NCBI GenBank assembly: GCA_902812345.1
Contig: CADDZM010000001.1
Coordinates: 1-64,000, forward strand
Length of the DNA stretch: 64,000 nt
From: Chloroflexota bacterium
GTDB taxonomy: Bacteria; Chloroflexota; Chloroflexia; Chloroheliales; Chloroheliaceae
Direction of reading: 5' to 3'
Positions 52,707-62,371 of the stretch are shown in pieces. The stretch's first letter is position 1. Every line of letters starts with the position of its first letter. The position numbers were made by a program, and so were the translations under genes. The notes under the pieces are model-generated. The model saw nothing but the letters and a program-made list of their open reading frames with translations. It searched no databases and was not told where the DNA came from.

Positions 52707-53420
52707 TTACTCGTGGGTTTTGGAACGGATAAGCTCGATTAAGCGTTTGGATACAGCCGGGTTAGGGCTGGCGGGCAGGTAAGCCTCGAACTGGTCGGCC
52801 AGTTGGCGCATGGATGGGCCGAGCGCGCCATCTTTATCCAGTTCGAGCGCCGACTCCACATCTCCCAGGCCCACTTCGTAAAGCTCCGGGTAGTGGCGGG
52901 CCAGGGCGAAAGCCAGGTTAGCCCTGGCAAGATAGTGGTTAGGCCGGTCGGGTTCCATCTCTATTACCGAGGTCATATCCCGCAGGGCGTCCACCGCCAT
53001 GCCTTTGTTGGTAAAAAAAGAGGCCCGGTTGAGTAAATTCTGGGCGGTGCGGTCCAGTTCGAGCGCGTCATTAAGGTCGCCCAGGGCGGCAGCATCTTTA
53101 CCCAGGGCCAGGTTTACCACGCTGCGGCTGGAATACAGGGTGGCCGTCGGGGCAATCTGGATGGCGGCGGAATAGTCGGCCAGGGCTTCCTCGTAGCGCC
53201 CCAGTTCAAAGAGAATTCTGCCCCGGTTCCAGTAGTTATCCGCTTCTTCAGGGTCTAGCCGCACGGCCTGGCTGATATATTCGACCGCTTTCGGGTAATT
53301 TCCCGCCTGCAAAAGAAGTATCGCAGCCCGGTTCCAACTGTGGGGCGATTGGGGGTCTTTCGCGACCTCGGCCTCGGCTTCGGCCAGCCCGGCCCGGTCC
53401 TCGTTCTGGTTCTCCGGCAT
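52707..53420 (-). CDS. Tetratricopeptide-repeat protein
   Basis: 237 residues with about five TPR units: NRAAILLLQAGNYPKAVEYI, NRGRILFELGRYEEALADYS and SVVNLALGKDAAALGDLNDA are three of them. Soluble scaffold with unknown partners. GAGAGG precedes the ATG. Confidence 0.88.
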   Translation of the reverse strand: MPENQNEDRAGLAEAEAEVAKDPQSPHSWNRAAILLLQAGNYPKAVEYISQAVRLDPEEADNYWNRGRILFELGRYEEALADYSAAIQIAPTATLYSSRSVVNLALGKDAAALGDLNDALELDRTAQNLLNRASFFTNKGMAVDALRDMTSVIEMEPDRPNHYLARANLAFALARHYPELYEVGLGDVESALELDKDGALGPSMRQLADQFEAYLPASPNPAVSKRLIELIRSKTHE

Positions 53421-53487
53421 TTGCCTCTCTCTTTTTATTTATTTCCCGTTCAATATCCAATGTTTTACGTTCAACGGCTATTTTGGC

Positions 53488-53517
53488 ATGTTACATTTGG
53501 TAGAATTTCTGTGTCAA
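53488..53517 (-). promoter_or_regulatory. Promoter of the TPR gene
   Basis: Minus strand TTGACA, 18-base spacer, TAACAT: perfect -35, weaker -10, about 70 bases before the start. Confidence 0.6.
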
Positions 53518-53524
53518 ATAGGTA

Positions 53525-53552
53525 TTGTCCTGAGAATTTATGAAGGTATAAT
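53525..53552 (+). promoter_or_regulatory. Candidate promoter of the PolX gene
   Basis: TTGTCC, 16-base spacer, TATAAT; 65 bases before the start. The -10 is perfect and the -35 weak. Confidence 0.45.
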
Positions 53553-53617
53553 AGTAAGGCGCTCAAAAGTTAATTGGTTAGCTGAATGTGTTGGGTCGCG
53601 GGGAAGGCTGGAAGAAG

Positions 53618-55348
53618 ATGACTAACGAGGATTTTGCCAGGGTTTTCATGCTTATTGGCGATTTGATGGAACTTAAAGGCGAGAACGTATTTAAGATTTC
53701 AGCATATCGCAAAGCCGCCGACACAATGCTCAATGCCCCTGAAGATGTCGCTACGCTCTGGAAAGAAAACCGGGTGATGGAACTGCCCGGCGTGGGCGAG
53801 GCTATCGCCGGGAAAATTGACGAACTGATGCGCACCGGACATTTGAAATTTCTCGAACGGTTGGAAGAAGAAGTGCCGCCCGACCTGGTGACGCTGCTAC
53901 AGGTGCCGGGCATCGGCTCGAAAACGGCCATGCTCCTTTACAAGCACCTGGGCATCAAGGGTCTGGGCGAACTCGAACAGGCCGCCAGGGAAGGCCGAGT
54001 TGCCACGGTCCCCGGTATGGGTGAGAAGAAACAGGACGCTCTCCTGAAGAGTATCGAGGCGCTTCACCGGCGCGGCGAGAATAAGACTTTGCTGGGGATT
54101 GCGCTGCCCTGCGCCCGCCAGCTTATGATGGACATGATAAAGGTTGACCCGAACATCAAACAGGTATTGCCTGTCGGGGCGGTCCGGCGCGGCGAGGAAA
54201 CAATGGAGACGGTCAGCGTGGTGGCTTCCACCGATGATACCTACGAGACTTTGCAGCATTTCAAGAAGCTGCCGGTTGTTGATGAGATTTTGCGGGAGCG
54301 CGACTACAAGGTGGAGGCCCGGCTTAAAAACGGCCTGAAAGTTGAGTTTATCGCCTGCTTCCCGGAGCAACTGGCAACGACCCTCGTTATGACTACCGGC
54401 ACCGATGAACACCGCCGCCAGTTGCGCGACATAGCCCGCCTGAAGGGTTACGAGCTAAGTATGGGCGGGTTTATCAAGGGTGACGAAATCTGGACCGCTC
54501 ACGACGAGGAAGAAGTCTTTCGCCACCTCGATTTGCCTTACATTCCACCCGAACTGCGCAAGGGTAACGGCGAAATCCAGGCCGTTCAGCAGGGTGAAAT
54601 GGCCCTCGACCTTGTAACTCTGGACGATATTAAAGGTGACTTGCACAGCCATTCGACCTGGAGTGACGGCACGGCCACGATTGAGGCGATGGCGCGGGCG
54701 GCGGCGGTGCGGGGCTATCGCTATCTTCTCCTGACCGACCACACCAAGAGCCTGGGCATCGTGCGCGGCCTGACCGAGGAAAAGCTGTGGCAGCAGCAGG
54801 CCGAAATCGCCCGCGTAAACGAAGTGTTGAGCGGCGAAGGCTTCAACTTCAAGCTGTTAAGCGGGGCTGAAGTTGAAATTAAGGCCGACGGCACGCTTGA
54901 TTTCAGTGACGAAGTGCTGGCGAAAATGGATATTGTAGTCTGCTCGTTGCATAGCAGTTTGCGCCAGGAGCGGGAAAAGATAACCGAACGCTTGATTCAA
55001 GCGATGAGTAACCCGAACGTTGATATAATCGCGCACCCGACCGGGCGTATCATTAACAACCGCGAACCGGCTGACCTGGATATGGGGCAGGTTTTCAAAG
55101 CAGCGCATGAAACCGGCACGGCCCTGGAAATCAACAGCGGTCCGGACCGCCTCGACCTTAAAGCCGAGCACGTCCAGGAAGCTCTTGAAGAAGGCGTAAA
55201 GCTGGTTATCAGCAGCGATTCGCACTCGGTCAGCGGCCTGGCGATGCTGGAATACGGCGTGATTACGGCCCGGCGGGGTGGCGCAAGAGCGTCCGAGATT
55301 TTAAATACTCTTGAACTTGACCAGCTTCTTGCCCAATTAAAGCGCTAA
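53618..55348 (+). CDS. polX: PolX-family protein with PHP nuclease domain and degenerate polymerase site
   Basis: 576 residues with bacterial PolX architecture. Helix-hairpin-helix regions include MELPGVGEAIAGKI, LLQVPGIGSKTAMLL and VATVPGMGEKKQDAL. A nucleotidyltransferase palm follows. The C-terminal PHP domain is intact: DLHSHSTWSDG (His343, His345, Asp350), LTDH (His375), GAEVE (Glu418), CSLHSS (His445), AHPTGR and SSDSHSV. In the palm the usual GD.D of active enzymes reads METVS, giving Thr198 and Ser200 in place of both catalytic Asp; the third Asp is replaced by Glu243 (VEFIAC). Polymerase activity is probably lost, leaving a PHP 3'-5' exonuclease or AP-endonuclease-like repair enzyme. 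The start at 53618 follows GGAAG; upstream GTG/TTG are less likely. It overlaps the convergent glycosyltransferase stop by four bases. Confidence 0.92.
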   Translation: MTNEDFARVFMLIGDLMELKGENVFKISAYRKAADTMLNAPEDVATLWKENRVMELPGVGEAIAGKIDELMRTGHLKFLERLEEEVPPDLVTLLQVPGIGSKTAMLLYKHLGIKGLGELEQAAREGRVATVPGMGEKKQDALLKSIEALHRRGENKTLLGIALPCARQLMMDMIKVDPNIKQVLPVGAVRRGEETMETVSVVASTDDTYETLQHFKKLPVVDEILRERDYKVEARLKNGLKVEFIACFPEQLATTLVMTTGTDEHRRQLRDIARLKGYELSMGGFIKGDEIWTAHDEEEVFRHLDLPYIPPELRKGNGEIQAVQQGEMALDLVTLDDIKGDLHSHSTWSDGTATIEAMARAAAVRGYRYLLLTDHTKSLGIVRGLTEEKLWQQQAEIARVNEVLSGEGFNFKLLSGAEVEIKADGTLDFSDEVLAKMDIVVCSLHSSLRQEREKITERLIQAMSNPNVDIIAHPTGRIINNREPADLDMGQVFKAAHETGTALEINSGPDRLDLKAEHVQEALEEGVKLVISSDSHSVSGLAMLEYGVITARRGGARASEILNTLELDQLLAQLKR

Positions 55349-56613
55349 AATATGCCCTGGTATAAATCCTCTAGGGGCTTTACCAGTGTGTCCCAGGTGT
55401 ATTCCGTCTCAAGCCAGCCCGCGCTTAACCTGCCAAAATCTTTTCTTTCTTCTTTGGACAGACCGGCCATTTGAACTACTGCCTCGGCAAAGGCTTCGTT
55501 ATCGCCGGGCGCGACCAGCCTACCGCCTTTTCCGTTTTGCAGGTAATTCGGCAGTTCGCCGACGGTCTCGGTAACGACCGGCGGACCCGCCATCAGCAAA
55601 TCGAGAAATTTGGCCGAGCAGCGCGAACGGTTTATCAGGTTGTCGTCGAAAGGGTAGAGGGCAATATCGCCGCAACCCAGGACCGCGGGCAATTCTTGTA
55701 GTGTAACCGTGCCGGTCTGGCTAATTTTGGGGGTTAGCCCATGCGCCCGAGCCAGTTCCATAAAGCGAGCATCTTCACCGTGAAAGCCGCTACCCACCAC
55801 CAGCAGGTGGGTTTGCGCGGCCTTTTCCGGCGGCAACTTTTCCAGCACCAGCCGGAAAATCTCTAATAAACGCTCCATCTTAAATTCCACGAAGCGGGTG
55901 TAGGCTAGCAGCACCAGGTTTTCATCCAAGAAACCCAGTTTTTTTCTTTGTTCTCGGGCCGCCCCGCCAACTTCCAGGTCGCGCCACCCGGCGTATTTTT
56001 TGGGCGAAACGCCGTTTGGCAAATAAAGCACCCTGGCTGGGTCTACCCCGAAGCCCCAGGCCTGCGTCTGGAGGGTACGGCTTGCCACCGTAACGGCGGC
56101 AGCCCGGCGCGGTAAGTCGCGCTCCTGCCAGGCAAACAGCCTTTTTTGCAAGAAAGAATAGAGCAGCAGGTCGTTGTAACCGCCCGGCCCTTCCCAATCG
56201 TCCGTATCCAGCACAAAAGGGCGGCGGGCGAGGGAAAGCAGCAGGGCGGCCAGACCGCTAAAAGCTTTTGGCTTGAAAACGTGGATAATATCCGGTTTGA
56301 AAGACACCGCCGCCGAAACGAGCCGGACTGGCAGGCGTAACGGTTGCGGACCACGCCGGACCGGCACGAAAAGCAGTTCCACGCCGTTGACAGTTTCCAG
56401 GCGGTTTTTGGTCAGAAGGCGGTCTGATGACCCCACCGGGTCGTCCCAGGGCGGCACGATAACTCGCACCCGGTGGCCGCGCCGGACCAACGCCTCGGCG
56501 ATAGGCAGCACCCGGGCGGCGGTGGTCCCCTTGGTTTTTAGGCCAAAAGGAGCTACCAGGCAAATTTTCAGGCTGCCTTTAGTAGGGGTTGATTTTGGCT
56601 GGACGGTCGTCAT
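55345..56613 (-). CDS. Family 4 glycosyltransferase
   Basis: 422 residues with a GT-B fold: VAPFGLKTKGTTAARVLPIA at the N-terminus, DTDDWEGPGG in the first domain, YLPNGVSPKKYAG at the interdomain crossing and YTRFVEFKMERLLEIF plus NLINRSRCSAKFLDLL in the nucleotide-sugar-binding second domain. Cytoplasmic. Acceptor unknown; it is alone, not in a polysaccharide cluster. Confidence 0.87.
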   Translation of the reverse strand: MTTVQPKSTPTKGSLKICLVAPFGLKTKGTTAARVLPIAEALVRRGHRVRVIVPPWDDPVGSSDRLLTKNRLETVNGVELLFVPVRRGPQPLRLPVRLVSAAVSFKPDIIHVFKPKAFSGLAALLLSLARRPFVLDTDDWEGPGGYNDLLLYSFLQKRLFAWQERDLPRRAAAVTVASRTLQTQAWGFGVDPARVLYLPNGVSPKKYAGWRDLEVGGAAREQRKKLGFLDENLVLLAYTRFVEFKMERLLEIFRLVLEKLPPEKAAQTHLLVVGSGFHGEDARFMELARAHGLTPKISQTGTVTLQELPAVLGCGDIALYPFDDNLINRSRCSAKFLDLLMAGPPVVTETVGELPNYLQNGKGGRLVAPGDNEAFAEAVVQMAGLSKEERKDFGRLSAGWLETEYTWDTLVKPLEDLYQGIF

Positions 56614-56751
56614 AAGACCTATTTTAACCTAAAGTCAGCCCAACTCCAAAACCCGGCAGAAATAAACATTTTGAATTGCGCTCTGGCATTTAATGGTGGT
56701 AAAGGTGCTAATCTAAAATGGGCCAGGTAAATAATTCCTTAGAAAGGCGAG

Positions 56752-57699
56752 ATGGACCGGCAAGAAATAGTTGTTTCAGAAATGATGCGCCAGAAGGTAG
56801 CGACCCTGGGCGAAACGGGCGAGCAATGGCTGATGGCCCTGCCTGCCCTTGTGGAAGAAATAGCGCAGGACTGGCAGCTAGAAGTGGGCGAAAGCCTTCT
56901 CGGCGGCTCAGAGGCTTTTGTAGCCCGCGCCACGACCATTGACGGCTTCCAGGCTGTCATTAAGGTCGCCATGCCGCCCGCCGAAGGGAATACCGTATTT
57001 GCCAGCGAAATAACCGGTTTAAAACTTGCCAACGGGCGCGGCTATGTCCGGTTGCTTCGCTCGGACCTGGACCGCCGGGCGCTTTTGCTGGAAGCCCTCG
57101 GCCCCAGTTTGCAAGATATGGGTCTTTCCAGCCGGGCGCAAATCGAGATTATCTGCGCCACCCTGCGCGAATCGTGGGTACGCGTACCGCTCGACACCGG
57201 GCTTTTCAATGAGGAAAAAGCAGCCCAATGGCACACAAAATTTATCGGCAGTTTGTGGCAGCAACTTGGAGAACCCTGCTCCCGGCGAGCCTTCGAAACC
57301 GCCCTGCTTTTTACCGAGAATCGCGCCAGGGCTTACGACCCGGCTACAGCCGTCCTCGTACATGGTGACGCCCACAGCGGCAACACTCTTCAAACCCTCA
57401 CCGAGGGTAGCGGGACGCGCTCGTTCAAGCTGATTGACCCGGATGGACTGGCCGCCGGACCGGCCTGTGACCTGGGCGTCCTGATGCGGGATTGGTTGGA
57501 CGAACTGCTGCCCGACCCGCTAAAACTCGGCCTCGAACGGCGCGACCTGCTGTCCCGCCTGACCGGGGCCGACCCGCAAGCGGTCTGGGAGTGGGGGTTT
57601 ATCCAGACCATGTCAACCGGTCTGCTGATGTTGCGGATAGGCGCGACCGGTCAGGGCCGGACAATGCTGCAAGTTGTCGAGGCGTGGTCCCGGGCTTAA
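56752..57699 (+). CDS. APH(6)/hydroxyurea-phosphotransferase-like kinase
   Basis: 315 residues. Catalytic loop VLVHGDAHSGNTL and metal motif KLIDPDGLAAGPACDLGVLM match the aminoglycoside/hydroxyurea kinase group (streptomycin 6-kinase relatives). The ATP-binding N-lobe is GGSEAFVARA...AVIKVA. Such proteins phosphorylate streptomycin or small molecules. A chromosomal copy without mobile genes does not prove resistance. Short spacing from AAAGG to the ATG. Confidence 0.85.
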   Translation: MDRQEIVVSEMMRQKVATLGETGEQWLMALPALVEEIAQDWQLEVGESLLGGSEAFVARATTIDGFQAVIKVAMPPAEGNTVFASEITGLKLANGRGYVRLLRSDLDRRALLLEALGPSLQDMGLSSRAQIEIICATLRESWVRVPLDTGLFNEEKAAQWHTKFIGSLWQQLGEPCSRRAFETALLFTENRARAYDPATAVLVHGDAHSGNTLQTLTEGSGTRSFKLIDPDGLAAGPACDLGVLMRDWLDELLPDPLKLGLERRDLLSRLTGADPQAVWEWGFIQTMSTGLLMLRIGATGQGRTMLQVVEAWSRA

Positions 57700-57704
57700 A
57701 GGTT

Positions 57705-57754
57705 TTTGAAATAAAAAGAGAGGCGTAGTCAAACGCCTCTCTTTTTATTTCAAA
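57705..57754. terminator. Bidirectional terminator with a 22-bp perfect stem
   Basis: Arms 57705-57726 and 57733-57754, including AAAAAGAGAGGCGT and its exact complement; loop AGTCAA. T-runs on both strands; lies between convergent genes. Confidence 0.9.
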
Positions 57755-57772
57755 TCATTTTAAGTGAAAAGT

Positions 57773-59095
57773 TTAGTTGGCAACTGCGCTCACGCCATCG
57801 AGCCGGATATAGGGCAGCCTTAGCGACCCGTAGACCAGTGCAACTTCCTTGCTCAGACCGCCCAGGCTGTTCTTGAGCAGTTCGTAGGTGTTTCCGGCGA
57901 TAGATACATCTTTCACCCGGCCCACCACCTCGCCGTTTTCGATTTTGAAAGCGACATTGACCGGGTTGCTGAACGCCCCGGCCAGGAGGTTGGTCTGGCC
58001 CATGCCCAGCAAACTCTCGACCACCAGCCCTTCCTTGATGTCCTTTATCATTTCCTTGAAAGGAACATCGCCGCCCTTAATCATCGGGTTGTGGAAACTG
58101 GCCCCCGGTTGCCCCAGCAGGCCGCGCTTGCCGTGCCCGGTGCTTTCGGTTTTTGCCTCGCCCGCCGTCTTCAGGTTGTGGAAGTAGCCGGTGAGGACGC
58201 CCTTGTCGAAGAAAGTAATTGGTTTGGTTGGGGTGCCTTCGTCATCCACGCCCGCGCTGCCGGGCCGGTTGGCGACAATCGGCTCATCCACGAAAGTAAT
58301 ACGCGGGTCAATGATTTGTTCGCCGATTTTGCCCGAAAGCGGGCTGACGCCCAGGTGCGCGTTTTTACCGCTTAAACCCAGCATAAATGGATAGAACAGC
58401 AGAATCGAACCGGCCGGGGTAAAGACAACCGGCAGTTCACCGTCCGAAATGCTCAGTTTGACAATCTTCTGGGCCAGGCCGAGTTGCTCCATGACCTTTT
58501 CGGTAAGCCGGTTAAAAGCCTCTTCCGGGGTTACAGCGCTGTGGGCATCGTAGGTCATAAAAACATCGTCGCCCCGCACCTGCTGGATACTGACGCTGCC
58601 GCTCAGCGAAGTCCGGCGGTCTTTCTGGTTTACCCCCTTCGAGTTGGCCAGGTGCTGGTCGTAGCTCGTCCGCGAGAAATCCACCTCGACCATTACCTCG
58701 TCCCGGCTGGTCACGTTCTCGATTTTGGCGGCCAGTTCGCGGCTGTACTCGGAAAGCTCCTGGATGTCCAGCCGGGCCGTTTCGGTGCTGTAGCCGTCAA
58801 AGACCTCGCCCTGGGCGGGCTTCGCAAACTCAAAAGTGGCCTCACCGCCGAACTGGGCCGAAGTCAGGGTTGACTCCAGCAGCTTGTCCTTATCGGTCAG
58901 GTCGGTAGTAGAATAAAAACCCAGCTTGCCGTCCTTGATAGCCCGGATGCTGATACCGCTGGTCTCCTGGACCTCACTGGAGCGCAGTTTCCCGGCCCGG
59001 TAACTGACGTTAACCGACTCCGCCGTAACGGCGAAGGTCTCGACGCTATCAACGTGCGGCTTGATTAAATCTAAAATTTCGTTAGCTCGATCCAT
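57773..59095 (-). CDS. tldE: TldE/PmbA subunit of the TldD-TldE protease
   Basis: 440 residues of the TldD/PmbA fold but without the HExxxH motif, which identifies it as TldE. Features: VSYRAGKLRSSEVQETSGIS at the N-terminus, and the segment ending LGQPGASFHNPMI. With TldD it forms a heterodimeric metalloprotease that trims unfolded peptides; in some hosts it matures ribosomally made peptides or cuts the CcdA antitoxin. AGGAG precedes the ATG. Twelve bases separate it from tldD. Confidence 0.93.
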   Translation of the reverse strand: MDRANEILDLIKPHVDSVETFAVTAESVNVSYRAGKLRSSEVQETSGISIRAIKDGKLGFYSTTDLTDKDKLLESTLTSAQFGGEATFEFAKPAQGEVFDGYSTETARLDIQELSEYSRELAAKIENVTSRDEVMVEVDFSRTSYDQHLANSKGVNQKDRRTSLSGSVSIQQVRGDDVFMTYDAHSAVTPEEAFNRLTEKVMEQLGLAQKIVKLSISDGELPVVFTPAGSILLFYPFMLGLSGKNAHLGVSPLSGKIGEQIIDPRITFVDEPIVANRPGSAGVDDEGTPTKPITFFDKGVLTGYFHNLKTAGEAKTESTGHGKRGLLGQPGASFHNPMIKGGDVPFKEMIKDIKEGLVVESLLGMGQTNLLAGAFSNPVNVAFKIENGEVVGRVKDVSIAGNTYELLKNSLGGLSKEVALVYGSLRLPYIRLDGVSAVAN

Positions 59096-59107
59096 TGGTC
59101 CTTGCTC

Positions 59108-60496
59108 CTATACCGTCATAGCACTGGGCTGCTTGTTGGAATTGCCGCCGATTTGGACGTTCTTAATCCGCACGTGCGGCGAACCCATCCCGACCGGCAG
59201 CGGCGATTGCCCGCCCTTGCCGCAACTTCCGGCGGACCATTCCAGGTCGTTGCCGACCGCTTCGACATCGCCAAGCGTCGTAAAGATATTCCCGGCCATC
59301 ACCACATCTTTGACCATTTCGGCAAGCTGGCCGTCCCGGATCATATAGGCATACTGGCTGCTGAAAGAGAAGTTTTCCATCGCGGTCTGCCCGCCGATAA
59401 AGTCGCAGGCGTACACGCCCAGTTCGATGTCTTTAATCATGTCCTCGAAAGGCGTCTCGCCGTTCTTGATGCAGGTGTTGGTCATGCGGACAATCGGGCT
59501 GTGGCGGTAGTCCATAGCGCGGGCATTCCCGGTAGGTGTCTCGCCGAGTTTGGCGGCAGTTTCGCGGGAGTGGAGCCGCCCGACCAGTTCGCCCTCTTTA
59601 ATCAGGTCGGTTTCGTGGGTCGGGGTGCCTTCGTCGTCGTATTGCATGGTGCCAACCAGGTTCGGGTGGACCCCGCCATCGGACACGTTCAGGATGGACG
59701 GCCCAAAGCGGCGGCCCAACCGCATCATTTCCTGGGCGCGCGGGTTCTGGTCAATGTGGTCGGCCTCAGAGAGGTGGCCGAAGGCTTCGTGCATAAAGAC
59801 CCCGGCCAGAATCTGGTCGAGGATAACGGTGTAGTTCCCGGCCTGGACCGGCTTGGCTTTGAGCATTTCCACGGTGCGCTTGCCGAGGTTGGCGACTTTC
59901 TCTTCCTGGTTGTAGATATTATTGAAGTCCCAGGCGGTAAAGACCCGGTCGAAAGACTGCTGGACGTTCGCGCCGTCACGGGCTACCGCGCTAAAACGCA
60001 GGCTGCCGTAAGGCTTTTCTTGCTTGACATAAGCGCCGTCGCTGTTGGCGTAGTAGGTCGTTACCATCGTATCGCCATAGCTGACGCTGGAATCCTGCAG
60101 GCCGGGGACGGACAGCATGACGCCGTTATAGTGTTCGGTAATTTCCTTTTTAGTAGCGAGGTCCACCTTGCGGAAGTCGTTTTCAAGGTTGATGGACAAC
60201 TCGGCCACGTGGGCATCCAGTTCGGCCAACTTGGTATCACCCTCGCCGAGAGCTTTGGCGCATTCCAGGGCCAGCGCCACGTGGCGGTCGAGTTCGGTCA
60301 GGCTATTAAAAGTGCTGACGCCCCAGTTTCCGTTGTTAAGCACCCGGACGAACCCGCCGACATCGCGCCCGGTATTCACGGTTTCCAGGATTTTGCCGCG
60401 ATAGGCAATACTGGTATTATCTTTGGTTTCGATGCGAATTTCGGTATAATCGGCCTTGCTTTTCCTCAAAGCGTCGGCAATACGGTCTCTCATCAT
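59108..60496 (-). CDS. tldD: TldD metalloprotease subunit
   Basis: About 462 residues. Metal motif HEAFGHLSEAD (HExxxH) plus the downstream Cys-containing region (CDFIGGQ) mark the catalytic subunit. LFMHE-type context and GRLHSRETAAKLGETPTGNAR are conserved. The start is uncertain: ATG at 60496 is my choice; a TTG at 60526 keeps the frame open for ten more codons, but neither has a strong ribosome-binding site. First gene of a tldD-tldE operon. Confidence 0.92.
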   Translation of the reverse strand: MMRDRIADALRKSKADYTEIRIETKDNTSIAYRGKILETVNTGRDVGGFVRVLNNGNWGVSTFNSLTELDRHVALALECAKALGEGDTKLAELDAHVAELSINLENDFRKVDLATKKEITEHYNGVMLSVPGLQDSSVSYGDTMVTTYYANSDGAYVKQEKPYGSLRFSAVARDGANVQQSFDRVFTAWDFNNIYNQEEKVANLGKRTVEMLKAKPVQAGNYTVILDQILAGVFMHEAFGHLSEADHIDQNPRAQEMMRLGRRFGPSILNVSDGGVHPNLVGTMQYDDEGTPTHETDLIKEGELVGRLHSRETAAKLGETPTGNARAMDYRHSPIVRMTNTCIKNGETPFEDMIKDIELGVYACDFIGGQTAMENFSFSSQYAYMIRDGQLAEMVKDVVMAGNIFTTLGDVEAVGNDLEWSAGSCGKGGQSPLPVGMGSPHVRIKNVQIGGNSNKQPSAMTV

Positions 60497-60526
60497 CGGT
60501 TTTAAATCCAGCCTTTCTAAATACAA

Positions 60527-61071
60527 ACAGGCAGTAAGATGGGCCTTTTAATAATAGCTATATCAAGATATTATACTCCAATTATGGGGTAAAAGTTCCC
60601 GTTTAAGCAATTTCAGCTCTTTTTAAGTGGTGTTGGGTGCTTTCTTTGTTCTTAACTATTTAAGAATTGTATTGTGGGTAAACCAACTAGAGATCTGACG
60701 TTTATCTTTAGCCAACTCAGAATTAGAATTATCAGCTATTTTTCCAGAAATAATACATATCTAACCCTTTCACGGCTTGTATACATTCCCAAGTTAAAAA
60801 AGCCATGAATGCTTGATTTATTTGCCGTATTCGTGCTAATCTTGTATATTAAGCTAAACCGCGTGAAGGAAATTACGGTCTTGCTTGTATTCAATTTTGC
60901 AAGTTGTTTTAGTTCGCCAACTGGGTAGTCACTGAAAATACTAGTCAGTTTCGTACCTTTTGTTTAAGGGTATATTGAACTTTGTATTAGGCGAAAGTTT
61001 GCTGATTTGGTGATATTGATAGCAGCAACCTAACTATTTTACGCTCGAGATACAGAAACCGCAGGGTACTA
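60527..61071. other. 545-base AT-rich intergenic region at the island's left edge
   Basis: GC content drops sharply here compared with the tldD side. A -10-like TATAAT on the minus strand (60570-60575) may drive tldD. I see no gene, no tRNA copy and no obvious insertion repeat. The methyltransferase promoter is not clear. Confidence 0.4.
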
Positions 61072-62355
61072 ATGATGATTACTAAATTGCTTGAAACACC
61101 TGTTCAGGGAGCCGATTTAAAAACCAAACCAACCGAAACACTTAATTGTGGTGATTTGTTTGCCGGTGCAGGTGGTTTATCAGTTGGTTTTCATCTTGAA
61201 GGTTTTAATTCGGTTTTTTTCAATGAAATAGATAAAGTTGCTGCCAAAACTTTTAGCTTTAATTTTCCTGATGCCACCTCATTCACATTCCCAATTCAAG
61301 ACCTAACTGCTGAACAAATCCGCAAGGAGAGTTCTTTAGGAGATGAGGAGCTTGATGTAATGGTAGGAGGGCCACCTTGTCAAGGATTTAGCATTAATGC
61401 TCCAGTTCGAAGCACTGAGGATCCACGAAATATTCTTTTTCATCATTATGTCCGATTAGTTTTAGAAGGTATTCGACCAAAGTTTGTAGTTCTTGAGAAT
61501 GTACCTGGATTAGTCTCATTCAATAATGGCAAAACTTTGCAAGATGTTGTTACCGCTTTTGAAAGGGCTGGTTACAAAGTAGTATTTCGTATTTTAAATG
61601 CAGCTCATTATGGAGTGCCAGAAGAACGTTGGCGCTTGGTCTTTATAGGTACACGGCTTTCAGATGTTGAACTATCTTTTCCTTTACCAACACATTACAG
61701 TTTACAAAGGCCCAATTTTACGGGAGGCCGAAGCCATACTTTTCAATATGCTATTGGGAAACCATTACAGCCCAGTTTGTTTTTGGAAGATAAGTTACAG
61801 AAACCAATCACAGTAGGTGAAGCTATCGGGGACTTGCCACACATTGAATCAGGTGGTGGTTCATTAGAAATGGATTATTACCTACCCCCACAAAGTGAAT
61901 ATCAGGCTCTATTGCGAAATCATTCCAAAAGGTTATACAATCATATTTGTTCAGGTGTGAGTGACATCAATATTGAACGTATGAGTCATGTTTTGCCTGG
62001 AGGTTCCTGGCGTGATATACCTCATGATTTACTCCCCCTTGGCATGCAAAGAGCCCGCCGAAGTGACCACACAAAACGTTACGGTAGACTGGACCCTGAA
62101 GGTGTTTCTGGTACGATCCTAACAAAATGCGACCCTCACTGGGGTACAGTCTTTCATTTTAACCAGGATCGGATAATAAGTGTTCGTGAGGCAGCCAGAA
62201 TTCAATCTTTCCCTGATTGGTTTCGTTTCATTGGGACTCGTAGCGACCAGTATCGGCAAGTTGGTAATGCTGTACCACCTCTGTTAGCCCAGGCAATTGG
62301 CAAACATATTAAGAAGCTAATAGAAAACCAAAATTTGGTATCAAAAATTTCCTAA
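61072..62355 (+). CDS. DNA (cytosine-5)-methyltransferase
   Basis: 427 residues. C5-methyltransferase motifs in order: I LFAGAGGLSVGF (29-40), IV GGPPCQGFS with catalytic Cys103, VI LENVPGL, VIII-like AHYGVPEERWR, IX/X REAARIQSFPD and YRQVGNAVPPLLAQ. The variable target-recognition region spans about 225-340. AT-rich, with codon use unlike the nuo or clpC genes. It ends 16 bases before the endonuclease gene, so it is the protecting partner of that enzyme. AGGG precedes the ATG. Confidence 0.93.
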   Translation: MMITKLLETPVQGADLKTKPTETLNCGDLFAGAGGLSVGFHLEGFNSVFFNEIDKVAAKTFSFNFPDATSFTFPIQDLTAEQIRKESSLGDEELDVMVGGPPCQGFSINAPVRSTEDPRNILFHHYVRLVLEGIRPKFVVLENVPGLVSFNNGKTLQDVVTAFERAGYKVVFRILNAAHYGVPEERWRLVFIGTRLSDVELSFPLPTHYSLQRPNFTGGRSHTFQYAIGKPLQPSLFLEDKLQKPITVGEAIGDLPHIESGGGSLEMDYYLPPQSEYQALLRNHSKRLYNHICSGVSDINIERMSHVLPGGSWRDIPHDLLPLGMQRARRSDHTKRYGRLDPEGVSGTILTKCDPHWGTVFHFNQDRIISVREAARIQSFPDWFRFIGTRSDQYRQVGNAVPPLLAQAIGKHIKKLIENQNLVSKIS

Positions 62356-62371
62356 AGGAAAGCGGAAAATT

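Noticed and set aside
59102-60505. Long plus-strand open frame opposite tldD
   Set aside because: It is a mirror of a well-supported gene with codon structure on the other strand; no homology in its translation.
60527-61071. Search for a duplicated tRNA-Arg tail as an attachment site for the restriction-modification island
   Set aside because: No matching stretch found by eye; no integrase or transposase nearby.
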